64,000 nucleotides of DNA from Acholeplasmatales bacterium (GCA_003539625.1 DPOU01000027.1:83507-147506), one strand, 5' to 3'; shown: positions 1 through 8,284, counted from the first letter of the stretch. Notes: generated by a model from the letters alone, not told the origin. A program made the numbers and translations.

Positions 1-1
1 T

Positions 2-748
2 GGTGCAGATTATATTGCGATGGGACATTATGCAAGAGTAATTCATAATGGCGAAAAAAACTATTTATTACGCGGTGTAGATGAGAATAAAGACCAATCT
101 TACTTCCTATCTCAGCTAAGTAGCGAACAACTTGCTAAGGCAATGTTTCCTATTGGAGATATGGTTAAGCCTGATGTTCGTGCTCTTGCAAGAAAATATA
201 ATCTAGTAGTAGCAGACAAAAAAGACTCTACTGGCGTATGTTTTATTGGCGAAAGAAATTTTAAAGAGTTTCTAATGAATTATATTCCCGCCAACGAAGG
301 TGAAATAATTTCAACCGATGGTAAGGTAGTTGGACATCATGATGGTGTTATGTATTATACAATTGGACAGCGTAAAGGATTACATATTGGCGGACCAGGT
401 GAAGCATGGTTTGTTTGTGGCAAAGATACATTAAAGAATCAACTAATTGTTGGTCAAGGTAGTGATACTGAGTTATTATACGCAAATAGAGTAATCCTAA
501 CAGATGTTAATATTATTAATGATAGATTAGTTCCTGGACAAAATTTGACCGCAAAATTTAGATATCGTCAACCAGATGAAGAAATAACTGTTTATCCATT
601 AGAAGATGGTACAGTTGAAGTAAGATGTAAAAGACCAGTTAAGGCAATTACACCAGGACAAGCATGTGTATTTTACGATGGTGAATATTGCTTAGGTGGA
701 GGAACAATTGACAAAGTATATATGAATGATACTTTGCGGAAATACTAA
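2..748 (+). CDS. mnmA: tRNA-specific 2-thiouridylase MnmA (5' truncated by window edge)
   Basis: MnmA (TrmU) activates U34 of Lys, Glu and Gln tRNAs with ATP and inserts sulfur delivered by a cysteine desulfurase, giving 2-thiouridine. The reading frame is open from the window edge: codons before the first internal ATG (position 20) spell GADYIA, which continues into MGHYARV exactly as in the family, so the start lies outside the window. The second catalytic cysteine is present in the STGVCFIGER motif (codons near 232-258). The N-terminal ATP-binding loop and first catalytic cysteine are not in the window. The C-terminal beta-barrel, with its TPGQACVFYDGE signature, is complete. recD2 follows after 17 bases, the same order as trmU and yrrC in Bacillus apart from yrrB. 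Confidence 0.97.
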   Translation, partial: GADYIAMGHYARVIHNGEKNYLLRGVDENKDQSYFLSQLSSEQLAKAMFPIGDMVKPDVRALARKYNLVVADKKDSTGVCFIGERNFKEFLMNYIPANEGEIISTDGKVVGHHDGVMYYTIGQRKGLHIGGPGEAWFVCGKDTLKNQLIVGQGSDTELLYANRVILTDVNIINDRLVPGQNLTAKFRYRQPDEEITVYPLEDGTVEVRCKRPVKAITPGQACVFYDGEYCLGGGTIDKVYMNDTLRKY

Positions 749-765
749 AGAAAGAGGAAACTAAA

Positions 766-3096
766 ATGGAAACGATTAATGGAGTTATTAACAGAATAAA
801 CTATTATAAAGATGACACTGGTTATACCGTTGCCATTTTAGAAGTAGATTATAAAGATAAAAACATAGCGATGAAAAAGGCCAAAATCATTGGAAATACC
901 ATTCCAGTGGTTGGCTTTTTTGATAGAAAACCTAATATACACGAAGAATATGTTTTAGAAGGCGAATTTATAAGAGATTCTAACTATGGATTGCAATTTA
1001 AAATTAATAGTTATAAACGCAAACTGATTGCCAATGAAGAAGGTATTATAAGCTATCTTTCAAGTGAAATGTTTCCGGGAATTGGTCCTAAAATTGCAAA
1101 AATAATTATCGAAAATATTGGTGAAGATTGCTTATTAAAAATAAAAAATGATCCCCACATTTTAGATAGCATTAATCTAACCGACAAACAAAAACATGTT
1201 ATTATTACGGGAATAATAAGTGATGAACAAAATCAAGAAAATGTTGTATTTTTCTTAGATAATGGTATAACTATGGATATGACTCACAAAATAATAAATT
1301 TGTTTGGCGCAAAAGCAAAAGAAATAGTTTTAGAAAATCCATACATTTTGATGGAAAAAATTGAAAGATTTGGCTTCAAAAAAAATGATGCCTTTGCATT
1401 GAAACTAGGCATCGAAGAAAACAGTATGATAAGACTAAAAGCTTTAACGGGATATGTTTTAGAAGAAGCGTTGTATAGTGCTGGTAATAGTTATATTTGT
1501 CGTAGTGATTTATATATTTTTGCAACAAAGTATATAAATAAAGAAATCGATGGAAAAGTCTTCAATGAAGTAATAGCAATTCTCGAAAAAGAAAAGAAAG
1601 TTTACATAGATGAAGCAGACAATATCTATGATTACAAAATGTATATTCAAGAAATTGAACTAGCTAGGGGTATTGCTAAAATACTAAAAGGTACTACCGA
1701 TGACAATAAAAAACCACCAGTATATGACAATGAATCAATAGCTGCTGAATATCAAAAAATCAAAGAAAAAAGTCATGTTGAATATAGTAAAGAACAAGAA
1801 CAAGCGATATTGAATGCTTTTACTGAACCAATCATAATTATAACTGGTGGACCTGGTACAGGTAAAACAACTATTATCAAAGCAATTATTGAAATGTATT
1901 TTAAATTAAACAATGAAAATAAAGCATTGCTAGATTACATTGCCTTACTTGCCCCGACAGGAAAAGCTGCCAAGCGCTTGAAAGAATCTACTAATATGCC
2001 AACAATGACAATTCATAAATTTTTGGGTTATATGGGTAGAAATAACTTCACTTATAATAAATATAACAAAACTGATGCTAAACTAATTATTGTCGATGAA
2101 GCATCAATGATGGATTTATCGCTTGCCTCATATTTGGTAACTTCAATGCAACCAGATGCAAGAATCATTATTGTTGGAGATGTTGACCAATTACCAAGTG
2201 TAGGTCCTGGACAAGTACTAAAAGATCTAATAGATTCAAAAGAAATAAAAACTACTAGATTAACAAAAATACATCGTCAAGCAGAAGGTTCAAATATTAT
2301 AAAATTAGCACATGATGTAAATGAAGGAATATTACCAGAAACTATTTTATCTAAACAGTCAGATAGGACCTTTATTCCAACTGATAATGAACATATTGCT
2401 AGTATTACCGTTGATATAGTAAAAAGATTTGTCAATAAGGGTTATGACATAAAAAAAGATATCCAAGTACTTATTCCGATGTACAGAGGAGATATAGGTA
2501 TTAATGCTATTAATGCTAGAATTCAAGATGAAATAAATCCCCTTGATGAAACAGTTGGTGAAATAAAGTATTATGGTAATATATTCAGAGAAAATGATAA
2601 AGTTATTCAATTAGTAAATCGCGCTGAAAAAGGAATAATGAATGGAGATGTAGGTTACATTAGTCACTTTAAATATAAAAATTTAAAGATCAATGGGTTA
2701 GAAGTAATCTTTGATACAGTAAAAGTAAACTACACTTTAGAAGAACTTGAAGATTTAAGCTTAGCATATGCAATCAGTGTACACAAAGCACAAGGTGGCG
2801 AGTTTGATGTTGTAGTTATGCCATTTACTTTTCAACATTACATAATGTTAAGAAGAAAGTTAATTTATACAGGTGTAACAAGAGCCAAAAAGACTTTAAT
2901 AATGGTTGGAGATGTTGCGGCAATGCAACAAGGAATTAAACGTATTGAAGCTAATAGAAAAACTATCTTAAAAGAAAAGCTAATAGAATTTATAAAAAAT
3001 GATTCTTTATCAAGCATCAAGCAACCATTAATAGAAGAAGATAGCTTAGGAGAAACTTTTTCAGAATTAGATCCTGATGATTTTAAAAACTTATAA
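766..3096 (+). CDS. recD2: RecD2-type ATP-dependent DNA helicase
   Basis: A 776-residue RecD2 (YrrC) helicase, a 5'-3' SF1B DNA helicase that acts without RecBC in Bacilli and helps with replication fork progress and mismatch repair. The N-terminal half (about 1-330) holds the RecD2-specific OB/HhH region, with the GIGPKIAKIIIENIG helix-hairpin-helix near residues 105-119. Walker A is GGPGTGKTT at 361-369, Walker B is IIVDEASMMD, and the C-terminal motif VHKAQGGEFD is the SF1 motif V/VI area. Length is normal for the family (about 720-800). The start ATG follows an AAAGAGGAAA ribosome site. It sits 17 bases after mnmA and is probably co-transcribed with it. Confidence 0.97.
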   Translation: METINGVINRINYYKDDTGYTVAILEVDYKDKNIAMKKAKIIGNTIPVVGFFDRKPNIHEEYVLEGEFIRDSNYGLQFKINSYKRKLIANEEGIISYLSSEMFPGIGPKIAKIIIENIGEDCLLKIKNDPHILDSINLTDKQKHVIITGIISDEQNQENVVFFLDNGITMDMTHKIINLFGAKAKEIVLENPYILMEKIERFGFKKNDAFALKLGIEENSMIRLKALTGYVLEEALYSAGNSYICRSDLYIFATKYINKEIDGKVFNEVIAILEKEKKVYIDEADNIYDYKMYIQEIELARGIAKILKGTTDDNKKPPVYDNESIAAEYQKIKEKSHVEYSKEQEQAILNAFTEPIIIITGGPGTGKTTIIKAIIEMYFKLNNENKALLDYIALLAPTGKAAKRLKESTNMPTMTIHKFLGYMGRNNFTYNKYNKTDAKLIIVDEASMMDLSLASYLVTSMQPDARIIIVGDVDQLPSVGPGQVLKDLIDSKEIKTTRLTKIHRQAEGSNIIKLAHDVNEGILPETILSKQSDRTFIPTDNEHIASITVDIVKRFVNKGYDIKKDIQVLIPMYRGDIGINAINARIQDEINPLDETVGEIKYYGNIFRENDKVIQLVNRAEKGIMNGDVGYISHFKYKNLKINGLEVIFDTVKVNYTLEELEDLSLAYAISVHKAQGGEFDVVVMPFTFQHYIMLRRKLIYTGVTRAKKTLIMVGDVAAMQQGIKRIEANRKTILKEKLIEFIKNDSLSSIKQPLIEEDSLGETFSELDPDDFKNL

Positions 3097-3108
3097 AAAA
3101 TGGAAAAA

Positions 3109-3137
3109 GAAAAATAGTATATGAAAACTATTTTTCG
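3109..3137 (+). terminator. possible terminator after recD2
   Basis: AAAAATAGT and ACTATTTTT form a 9-bp stem with an 8-base loop, just after the recD2 stop. The T-run lies in the 3' arm itself and is followed by CGA, so this is a weak call. Confidence 0.35.
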
Positions 3138-3266
3138 ACATAATAATATTGCATGAAGAAAGTATCTTGAGTTTTATTAGGAGAACATATAATATTCACT
3201 TTGTTTAGAACTATTAAATATACAGATAAAATCCACTCATGCTACTATAGTCAAAGAGGTGACAAT

Positions 3267-3452
3267 ATGAAATCATCAGTCGTTCCGTTCGCAGCTGGAG
3301 CAATGACGGTTTTAGGAGTATGGATGGTCGCTTCAAACAAAAAGAAAATAGACAAAATTGTGAAAAATGTAAGTGACACAATGAATCAAATGCTCCAAAC
3401 ATGTAAAAAGACATTACAGGAAGATAGCTGCACTTGTAATAGTCAAAACTAA
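3267..3452 (+). CDS. small single-pass membrane protein, function unknown
   Basis: A 61-residue protein. I chose ATG 3267 over an upstream in-frame codon because AGAGGTGA lies 5-6 bases before it. Residues about 4-25 (VVPFAAGAMTVLGVWMVAS) are a glycine/alanine-rich membrane segment followed by a lysine-rich stretch (NKKKIDK), so the C-terminus probably lies in the cytoplasm. The tail has three cysteines (TCKK and the CTC near the end). I do not recognise a named family. It resembles the short YtxH/DUF-type membrane peptides of Bacilli in general design only. It stands alone between recD2 and the rnj terminator. Confidence 0.6.
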   Translation: MKSSVVPFAAGAMTVLGVWMVASNKKKIDKIVKNVSDTMNQMLQTCKKTLQEDSCTCNSQN

Positions 3453-3475
3453 AAAAGGCCTTTTTGGCCTTTTTA
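3452..3475. terminator. bidirectional terminator
   Basis: AAAAAGGCC-TTTTT-GGCCTTTTT is a nearly perfect palindrome with T-runs on both strands. It serves the small membrane protein on the plus strand and RNase J on the minus strand. Confidence 0.85.
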
Positions 3476-5179
3476 TTCTTTTTCTAAAATATTAATAATT
3501 GGTACAATAAGTGGTTTGCGATCAATCTTTTGAAATAGAAATTGACCTAATTGCATTGATATTTGCTTTTCAAAATTTTTGATATTAATATTCTTATAAT
3601 TCTTTAAAAGATTTACAACAATATCACTAGCCTTTTGTTTAATAGTATTTTCTAAACTTTTTGAGGTAGCAGATTCAGTATCAGTAAAACCACATGATTT
3701 AACAATTGGAGAACCAATTAAACGTTTATTTTTTGATATTGTAAATGCAATACTAATGAGGCCTTCATCGGCCATTTTTTTACGTTCAGATAAAGTACTT
3801 GAATCAACAACATTTAATGATGAATCTAAATATACGTTATCTGCGGTTACACAATGTTTAATTATTTTAGCACCTTTTTCACTAAATGAAATTGCATCAC
3901 CTGGATCTAAAACAAAACAATTTTCTTTTTTAATGCCTAGTTCAGTTGCAATTCTAGCATGTTCTTTTAACATTAAATATTCACCATGAACTGGCATAAA
4001 ATATTTAGGTTGCATAAAAGACAACATCATACGTATTTCATTTTGAGAAGCGTGTCCGGTTGTATGCGTATCAGTAAGTGGACTATTTTGAATTACGTGA
4101 GCACCAGCATGTACTAAGTTGTTGATATTACGATTTACAAATATTTCATTGCCAGGTATTGCTTTACTTGAATAAATGACAGTATCATTTGGCAATAGTT
4201 TGATTTGCTTGTGACTGCCATTTGCAATTCTTGAAAGGGCCGCAAGGGGTTCACCTTGAGAACCAGTACATAGAATAGTAACATTATCAGTATCTTGCTT
4301 CTTTAGTTCACGTGAATTTAGTACCCAACCTTTTGGATAAGTAATATATTTCAACTTAGAAGCAATTTCGATAGTTTTTTCCATACTATGTCCAAATACA
4401 ATAACTTTACGATTTGAAGCAACACTAGCATCAATTATTTGTTGTACTCTAAAGACATTTGATGCAAATGCCGCAACGATAATGCGTCCTTCAATATGAC
4501 TGAATAAATTCATTAAATTTTCACCAATTTTTCTTTCACCTTGCGAAAAATTAGAAATATCAGCATTAGTACTATCTGATAATAAGCATAAAACACCTTC
4601 TTTGCCTAAAGAGGTCATTTTGTAATAGTCAGGTTTAGCTCCAACAGGGTTGAAATCAAATTTAAAATCTCCAGTATTAACGATATAACCAAGTCTAGTT
4701 TTTATAGCAATACCAAAAGAATCAGGAATACTATGATTTGTTCTAAAAAATGATACTTCAAAGTTATTAAATTTATAATTAGAGTTATCATTGAATTTTA
4801 TTAGTTTATACTGAATATTAGGGAATTCACTTAGTTTGTTTTCAATAAACCCAACTGCTATACCAGTTGTGTAGATTGCGGGGACATTTACTTGTTCTAG
4901 TAAAAAAGGTATTGCACCAATATGATCTTCATGACCATGGGTGATAAATAATCCAACAATCTTTTTTTCGTTTTGTTTTAAATAAGTGAAGTCAGGAATT
5001 ACATAATTAACGCCATGTACATCGTCGTCTGCAAATAATATTCCTGCATCCATTATGATGATTTCATCGCCAGATTCAACAACATACATATTCATGCCAA
5101 CAACACCTAAACCACCAAGTGAATAAACACGGATATCATTGTTTTGTTTAATGATTTTCTTTTTAGGGTTATCTTTCAT
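3473..5179 (-). CDS. rnj: ribonuclease J
   Basis: RNase J is a metallo-beta-lactamase/beta-CASP enzyme with 5'-3' exonuclease and endonuclease activity, central to mRNA decay and rRNA maturation in Bacilli. The protein is 568 residues, with the di-zinc motif HGHEDHIG at 81-88, the GDFKFD metal ligand, the beta-CASP segments (STNAD, FASNVFRVQQI), and a C-terminal domain ending with KPLIVPIINILE. RNase J1 is about 555 residues; the extra length is a lysine-rich N-terminal extension (about 14 residues before DIRVYSLGGLG). The start follows a strong AAAGGAGG. Only one paralog lies in the window, so J1 and J2 cannot be told apart by context. Confidence 0.96.
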   Translation of the reverse strand: MKDNPKKKIIKQNNDIRVYSLGGLGVVGMNMYVVESGDEIIIMDAGILFADDDVHGVNYVIPDFTYLKQNEKKIVGLFITHGHEDHIGAIPFLLEQVNVPAIYTTGIAVGFIENKLSEFPNIQYKLIKFNDNSNYKFNNFEVSFFRTNHSIPDSFGIAIKTRLGYIVNTGDFKFDFNPVGAKPDYYKMTSLGKEGVLCLLSDSTNADISNFSQGERKIGENLMNLFSHIEGRIIVAAFASNVFRVQQIIDASVASNRKVIVFGHSMEKTIEIASKLKYITYPKGWVLNSRELKKQDTDNVTILCTGSQGEPLAALSRIANGSHKQIKLLPNDTVIYSSKAIPGNEIFVNRNINNLVHAGAHVIQNSPLTDTHTTGHASQNEIRMMLSFMQPKYFMPVHGEYLMLKEHARIATELGIKKENCFVLDPGDAISFSEKGAKIIKHCVTADNVYLDSSLNVVDSSTLSERKKMADEGLISIAFTISKNKRLIGSPIVKSCGFTDTESATSKSLENTIKQKASDIVVNLLKNYKNINIKNFEKQISMQLGQFLFQKIDRKPLIVPIINILEKE

Positions 5180-5264
5180 TTTTTCCTCCTTTCATAAAAA
5201 ATATATATTTATCTTTAAATAGATTATAATTATTATACTCTAAAATCTAAAAAAAGTCAACTCG

Positions 5265-5294
5265 TTGAAAGCATATAATGAAGTATGATATAAT
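5265..5294 (+). promoter_or_regulatory. sigma-A promoter for the HAD hydrolase
   Basis: TTGAAA (5265-5270), 18-base spacer, TATAAT (5289-5294) preceded by TGA, making an extended -10. The gene starts 19 bases downstream. Confidence 0.75.
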
Positions 5295-5312
5295 CTAAAC
5301 GAGGTAATAATT

Positions 5313-6101
5313 ATGAATGAACGTAAAGCTCTATTTTTCGACATCGATGGAACGCTCTTTGATGGTAATACTAAATCAGTTCTACCATCATCTATTGATA
5401 TGTTAAACCAATTAAAAACTCATCCTGATTATGATTTATATTTATCAACGGGAAGATCGAGACAAACCTTGGGGAAACTATCTGCTTTTCAAGAATACTT
5501 TAGAGGTATGAATTTATCTAATGGCCAAGAAGTGTATGTAGATGGGGAAATAATTTACGAGGCTTATTTAGAAAAAGAAGATGTAAAAAAATTAATAGAA
5601 ATAAGTGAAAAAGAAAACTATCCAATGGGATTGATTACAACTAAAGAAGTTGAAATGACTTATTTTACACCGGAAAGTGCTAAAAGTTTTAGTGAGTATA
5701 TTAGTGCAAATGTAATTGATTTAAACCATAAACCTTTTGATATCAACAAAAAGGTAATGCAAGTATGGTTATTCAGTGAAAATGATAAAATTGAAAAGTT
5801 AACCAAAGCATTTCCTAATTTAAACATTATAAGATGGGGGAATTATGGTGCCGATATAATTCCTAATGGCTCATCAAAAGCTAATGGGATAAACAAGATT
5901 GTAGAAAAAATAGGCTACAAAAAAGAAAATATGTATGCATTTGGTGATGGCGATAATGACGCAGAAATGTTTAAAGTAGTTGGAACTAGTGTTGCGATGG
6001 GTAATGCTAGTAAAATTGCTAAAGACAATGCCACTTTTGTGACAGATACTATTGACAACGATGGTTTATATAGAGCAGTTAAAAAAATTGGATTGATATA
6101 A
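5313..6101 (+). CDS. Cof-type HAD-IIB family phosphatase
   Basis: A 262-residue haloacid dehalogenase phosphatase of the Cof subfamily, which hydrolyses small phosphorylated metabolites such as sugar phosphates or flavin/pyridoxal precursors. HAD motif I is FFDIDGT with the nucleophile and acid aspartates D10 and D12, motif II is STGRS, and motif IV is GDGDND at 211-216. The C2B-type cap lies between motifs II and III. The exact substrate cannot be read from sequence. It has its own promoter and shares a bidirectional terminator with def on the other strand. Confidence 0.9.
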   Translation: MNERKALFFDIDGTLFDGNTKSVLPSSIDMLNQLKTHPDYDLYLSTGRSRQTLGKLSAFQEYFRGMNLSNGQEVYVDGEIIYEAYLEKEDVKKLIEISEKENYPMGLITTKEVEMTYFTPESAKSFSEYISANVIDLNHKPFDINKKVMQVWLFSENDKIEKLTKAFPNLNIIRWGNYGADIIPNGSSKANGINKIVEKIGYKKENMYAFGDGDNDAEMFKVVGTSVAMGNASKIAKDNATFVTDTIDNDGLYRAVKKIGLI

Positions 6102-6126
6102 AAAAACTCCCTTAGGGGAGTTTATT
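6102..6126. terminator. bidirectional terminator
   Basis: AAACTCCC and GGGAGTTT form a stem with A-run and T-run flanks. It sits between the convergent HAD and def genes, and the def stop codon (6122-6124) lies inside its T side. Confidence 0.8.
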
Positions 6127-6688
6127 CAAATTTAACAGGAGTAGAGTTTTCTACTATTTCAAATGGGTTGTTTTTATTAATACGATCAACAAATAAAATA
6201 CCATTTAAATGGTCATATTCATGTTGGAATACCACGGCAACATAACCTTTTAATCTAAGTTTGCAGTGATTAAGCTTACCATCATTATATAAATAAGTGT
6301 CAACAGTAACACGTTTAGCACGGTGGACTAACCCTTTTACTTCACGATCAACCGATAAGCAACCTTCACCACCTTCTAAGTAAGTTTTTTCTTCAGAATA
6401 ACTAACTAATTTAGGATTAATCATTGGGTAAAAATGGAGATTACCTGCTTCGTCATCAGTTAATATTACAAGCATTTTTTTATTAAGCCCTATTTGTGGT
6501 GCCGCAAGTCCTACACCAGGTCGTAAATCATATTTTTTAGATAACTCCTCATCTTGAGAATTTTCTAAATATTCAATCATATTATTTATTGCATCTTCGT
6601 CTTCTTTAGATAAAGGTAGTTCTACATCTACACATTTAGTGCGTAAAATGGGGTTTCCTTCTTTAATTATGTCTTTCATTAATATCAT
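6122..6688 (-). CDS. def: peptide deformylase
   Basis: Peptide deformylase removes the formyl group from the N-terminal methionine of nascent proteins with a bound Fe2+ or Zn2+. All three signature motifs are present: GVGLAAPQIG (58-67), EGCLS with the metal-ligand cysteine C110, and HEYDH (156-160) with two histidine ligands and the catalytic glutamate. At 188 residues, with the insertion before motif 1 (SQDEELSKKYDLRPG), it is the Gram-positive type 2 (DefB-like) form. The start MILMKDI fits the family; GGAGG lies about 11 bases upstream. Confidence 0.96.
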   Translation of the reverse strand: MILMKDIIKEGNPILRTKCVDVELPLSKEDEDAINNMIEYLENSQDEELSKKYDLRPGVGLAAPQIGLNKKMLVILTDDEAGNLHFYPMINPKLVSYSEEKTYLEGGEGCLSVDREVKGLVHRAKRVTVDTYLYNDGKLNHCKLRLKGYVAVVFQHEYDHLNGILFVDRINKNNPFEIVENSTPVKFE

Positions 6689-6712
6689 GTTATAACAACC
6701 TCCATATTATTT

Positions 6713-6741
6713 ATTATACTAAAAAAAATAATATCTGACAA
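6713..6741 (-). promoter_or_regulatory. sigma-A promoter for def
   Basis: Read on the minus strand: TTGTCA (6741-6736), 17-base spacer, TATAAT (6718-6713). The def start codon is about 25 bases downstream. Confidence 0.7.
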
Positions 6742-6758
6742 GTAAATTAACATAAAAG

Positions 6759-6786
6759 AAAAAAGGTTCTAATGAACCTTTTTCGC
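6759..6786 (-). terminator. terminator after the YjcZ-like peptide gene
   Basis: AAAAAGGTTC-TAAT-GAACCTTTTT hairpin with T-runs on both sides, just beyond the stop codon of the minus-strand small gene. It may also block read-through toward def. Confidence 0.7.
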
Positions 6787-6794
6787 TTTTTAAA

Positions 6795-6935
6795 CTACCA
6801 ACGTGCTGTACCGATGATAACTAAAAGAATGAATAATACAAGGATGAGTGCATATCCATAACCACCGAATGTATTTGTGTTACAACAAGGGTTAGTTTGC
6901 CCACAACAATTGTAGCCATAATTTGGTTGATACAT
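6795..6935 (-). CDS. YjcZ/SscA-type small sporulation peptide
   Basis: A 46-residue gene with a strong ribosome site (AAAGGAGGG, 6-7 bases before the ATG). The N-terminal half is rich in Tyr, Asn and Cys (two CC pairs). The C-terminal half is GGYGYALILVLFILLVIIG, a membrane-inserting segment typical of the YjcZ family of spore-associated peptides (FGGGFALIVVLFILLIIVG-like). These tiny proteins are made in the mother cell and help coat assembly or germination in Bacillus (SscA). Family assignment is by motif; the function here is inferred. It is preceded by a sigma-E-like promoter and followed by a hairpin. Confidence 0.85.
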   Translation of the reverse strand: MYQPNYGYNCCGQTNPCCNTNTFGGYGYALILVLFILLVIIGTARW

Positions 6936-6971
6936 AATTTCCCTCCTTTTTAAGTTGTTATTAACAACTTC

Positions 6972-7000
6972 ATTGTATAATATGATAAAACGAATATATT
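6972..7000 (-). promoter_or_regulatory. possible sigma-E-type promoter for the YjcZ-like gene
   Basis: On the minus strand, AATATATT (7000-6993) shares the ATATT of the sigma-E -35 consensus. After 13 bases comes TATACAAT (6979-6972), 7 of 8 matches to the sigma-E -10 CATACAAT. An overlapping CATATTATA also fits a sigma-K -10. AT-richness makes chance matches likely. Confidence 0.35.
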
Positions 7001-7010
7001 GAATATTTAT

Positions 7011-7040
7011 TTGCCTAGATTATTAAAAATGTGGTATAAT
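7011..7040 (+). promoter_or_regulatory. sigma-A promoter for the UPF0223 gene
   Basis: TTGCCT (7011-7016), 18-base spacer, TATAAT (7035-7040) with an upstream TGG giving an extended -10. Confidence 0.65.
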
Positions 7041-7057
7041 ATTTATAGGTGATGCAT

Positions 7058-7330
7058 ATGAAAAAGAAATATAATAATAAAGAAACTTTAGATGAAACAT
7101 ACGAAATTGATTATGATTTATTTACGGTTGAAGAAATAATAAAAATTATTCAATTTTATCAACTAATGGGACAATATAAAAATAATAAAGTTAGTAAGCA
7201 AAAGATAAAAGAAGCTTATTTAGAATATAAAAATATTATAAATAATTTATCTTTGGAAAAACGCTATAATGAAAATTTTTATCAAAAAACTGGCATTTCA
7301 ATATATCAGACAATAAAGTCTATTGAATAG
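7058..7330 (+). CDS. UPF0223 family protein
   Basis: A 90-residue protein matching the UPF0223 (YktA) family of Bacilli: YEIDYDLFTVEEIIKIIQF corresponds to the family's YPLDYDWSTEEMVAVVHFF opening, and the C-terminal FYQKTGISIYQTIKSIE to FEEVSGYSPYRAVQ. The family is all-helical with no known biochemical function. I placed the start at ATG 7058 because AGGTG (7047-7051) is well spaced from it; in-frame GTG 7049 and ATG 7052 overlap that site. The 3' end overlaps the convergent gene at 7320-7562 by 11 bases. Confidence 0.85.
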   Translation: MKKKYNNKETLDETYEIDYDLFTVEEIIKIIQFYQLMGQYKNNKVSKQKIKEAYLEYKNIINNLSLEKRYNENFYQKTGISIYQTIKSIE

Positions 7331-7562
7331 CATCATGGTTTTGTCTAATTCCTAAATAGTTTTCAATGCGGGTGACGCGTTTATAAAGATCGTTTATTTG
7401 CCTTTTTAATTCGTCAATTTCAGTGTCCATTATATTCATATCATAGTTAGTGAGTTGTGGCTGACCTTGTTGATATGGCATTTGAGGTTGGTAATAGTTA
7501 GGATATGGATATCCATAGTTTGCTTGGCGATTGTTGTTATTTTTTTTCAAAAAATTAAACAT
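7320..7562 (-). CDS. Tyr/Asn-rich small protein with C-terminal coiled coil, probable coat-associated
   Basis: An 80-residue protein with an N-terminal low-complexity half rich in Asn, Tyr, Gln and Pro (NYGYPYPNYYQPQMPY), then a short heptad-like helix (DTEIDELKRQINDLYKRVTRIENYLG). Such tyrosine-rich plus coiled-coil designs occur in small spore coat or crust proteins of Bacilli, and the neighbours YjcZ-like, YlbD and YlbE are spore-linked, but I do not recognise the family. The start follows AAAGGAG. It converges on and overlaps the UPF0223 gene by 11 bases. Confidence 0.75.
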   Translation of the reverse strand: MFNFLKKNNNNRQANYGYPYPNYYQPQMPYQQGQPQLTNYDMNIMDTEIDELKRQINDLYKRVTRIENYLGIRQNHDAIQ

Positions 7563-7606
7563 TTCAATTCTCCTTTCAATTTATCATATGTAAAAAATAA
7601 ACTTTT

Positions 7607-7635
7607 GTCACAAAATGTTATTTTTATAATAAATT
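7607..7635 (+). promoter_or_regulatory. possible sigma-E-type promoter for ylbD-ylbE
   Basis: GTCACAAA (7607-7614) resembles the sigma-E -35 (GKCATATT). Thirteen bases later, AATAAATT (7628-7635) resembles the -10 (CATACAAT) at five positions. A similar GTCACAAT box precedes cotE at 62908. Weak but consistent with spore coat expression. Confidence 0.35.
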
Positions 7636-7655
7636 AAAAGTAGGAGGGATAAACT

Positions 7656-8033
7656 ATGGCTAGTCGAATGGATGAATTTAGAGCCTTTCTTACAAAATAT
7701 CCAGGAATAGTAGAAGATGTAAAAAACGGCAATCATAGTTGGCAACAAATGTATGAAAACTGGGTAGTACTTGGTGAAAATGATGCTTCATGGCAAAAGT
7801 ATCAAACGGCGCCTGTATTAAAAGAAACCGAACAAAAAGCAAAAAGCAACACGATTGAAGAATTGTTATCATCTACTAGTTTAAAAAACGTTGTAAATTA
7901 TGTAAAAAAAATTGACCCAGATTCAATTAGTAAAACACTAAACACGGTTCAAAAAGTATTGCAGATTACCCAAAGCTTTGGGGGAAGACCTACCGGAATA
8001 TATAATAACAATTACAACAGTTGGTGGGATTAA
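7656..8033 (+). CDS. ylbD: YlbD-like spore coat protein
   Basis: A 125-residue YlbD family protein. Family marks are the N-terminal MDEFRAFLTKYPGIVEDVKNG and WQQMYENWVVLGENDASW, matching the FKEFVKKHPKLI...WQDLYEEWYLLGEDD pattern of Bacillus YlbD, a coat-associated protein of unknown mechanism. The C-terminus is Asn/Tyr/Trp-rich (YNNNYNSWWD). The ribosome site is TAGGAGGG. Its stop overlaps the ylbE start by one base (TAATG), as expected for a translationally coupled pair, and the same order occurs in Bacillus. Confidence 0.88.
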   Translation: MASRMDEFRAFLTKYPGIVEDVKNGNHSWQQMYENWVVLGENDASWQKYQTAPVLKETEQKAKSNTIEELLSSTSLKNVVNYVKKIDPDSISKTLNTVQKVLQITQSFGGRPTGIYNNNYNSWWD

Positions 8034-8257
8034 TGTTACAAACGGTTTTAGATAAAATATATGGTAATGATGTATATTTAAATTATTTGCGTTATAATCC
8101 AAGATGGTATGTTACTTTAAATGAAAATCCTGCCAGTATTAATGATTTTGAAAAAGAAGTAAAAATAAATCTAAAAATGACCACATCTGATAAAATTGAA
8201 AATCTACGTAAGCAAATTGATTTTATTAATGGAATGTTAAAATATTTAAATAGTTAA
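8033..8257 (+). CDS. ylbE: YlbE-like protein
   Basis: A 74-residue YlbE family protein, recognised by YLRYNPRWYVTLNENPASINDFEKE (family form: FLREQPIWYRTLTRNPSAIHEMEI) and the C-terminal helix DKIENLRKQIDFINGMLKYL. No biochemical role is known; it is found next to ylbD in spore formers. I use ATG 8033, which overlaps the ylbD stop by one base, rather than an in-frame GTG four codons earlier. GGTGGG just upstream can act as the ribosome site. Confidence 0.85.
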   Translation: MLQTVLDKIYGNDVYLNYLRYNPRWYVTLNENPASINDFEKEVKINLKMTTSDKIENLRKQIDFINGMLKYLNS

Positions 8258-8284
8258 TGTGTCAAGTGTTTTTGCTTGACACAT
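8257..8284 (+). terminator. 10-bp hairpin after ylbE, overlapping the rpsP promoter
   Basis: ATGTGTCAAG (8257-8266) and CTTGACACAT (8275-8284) pair perfectly around an 8-base loop, followed by TTAATAAAA, a poor U-tract. The 3' arm contains the TTGACA -35 of the rpsP promoter. Confidence 0.55.
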
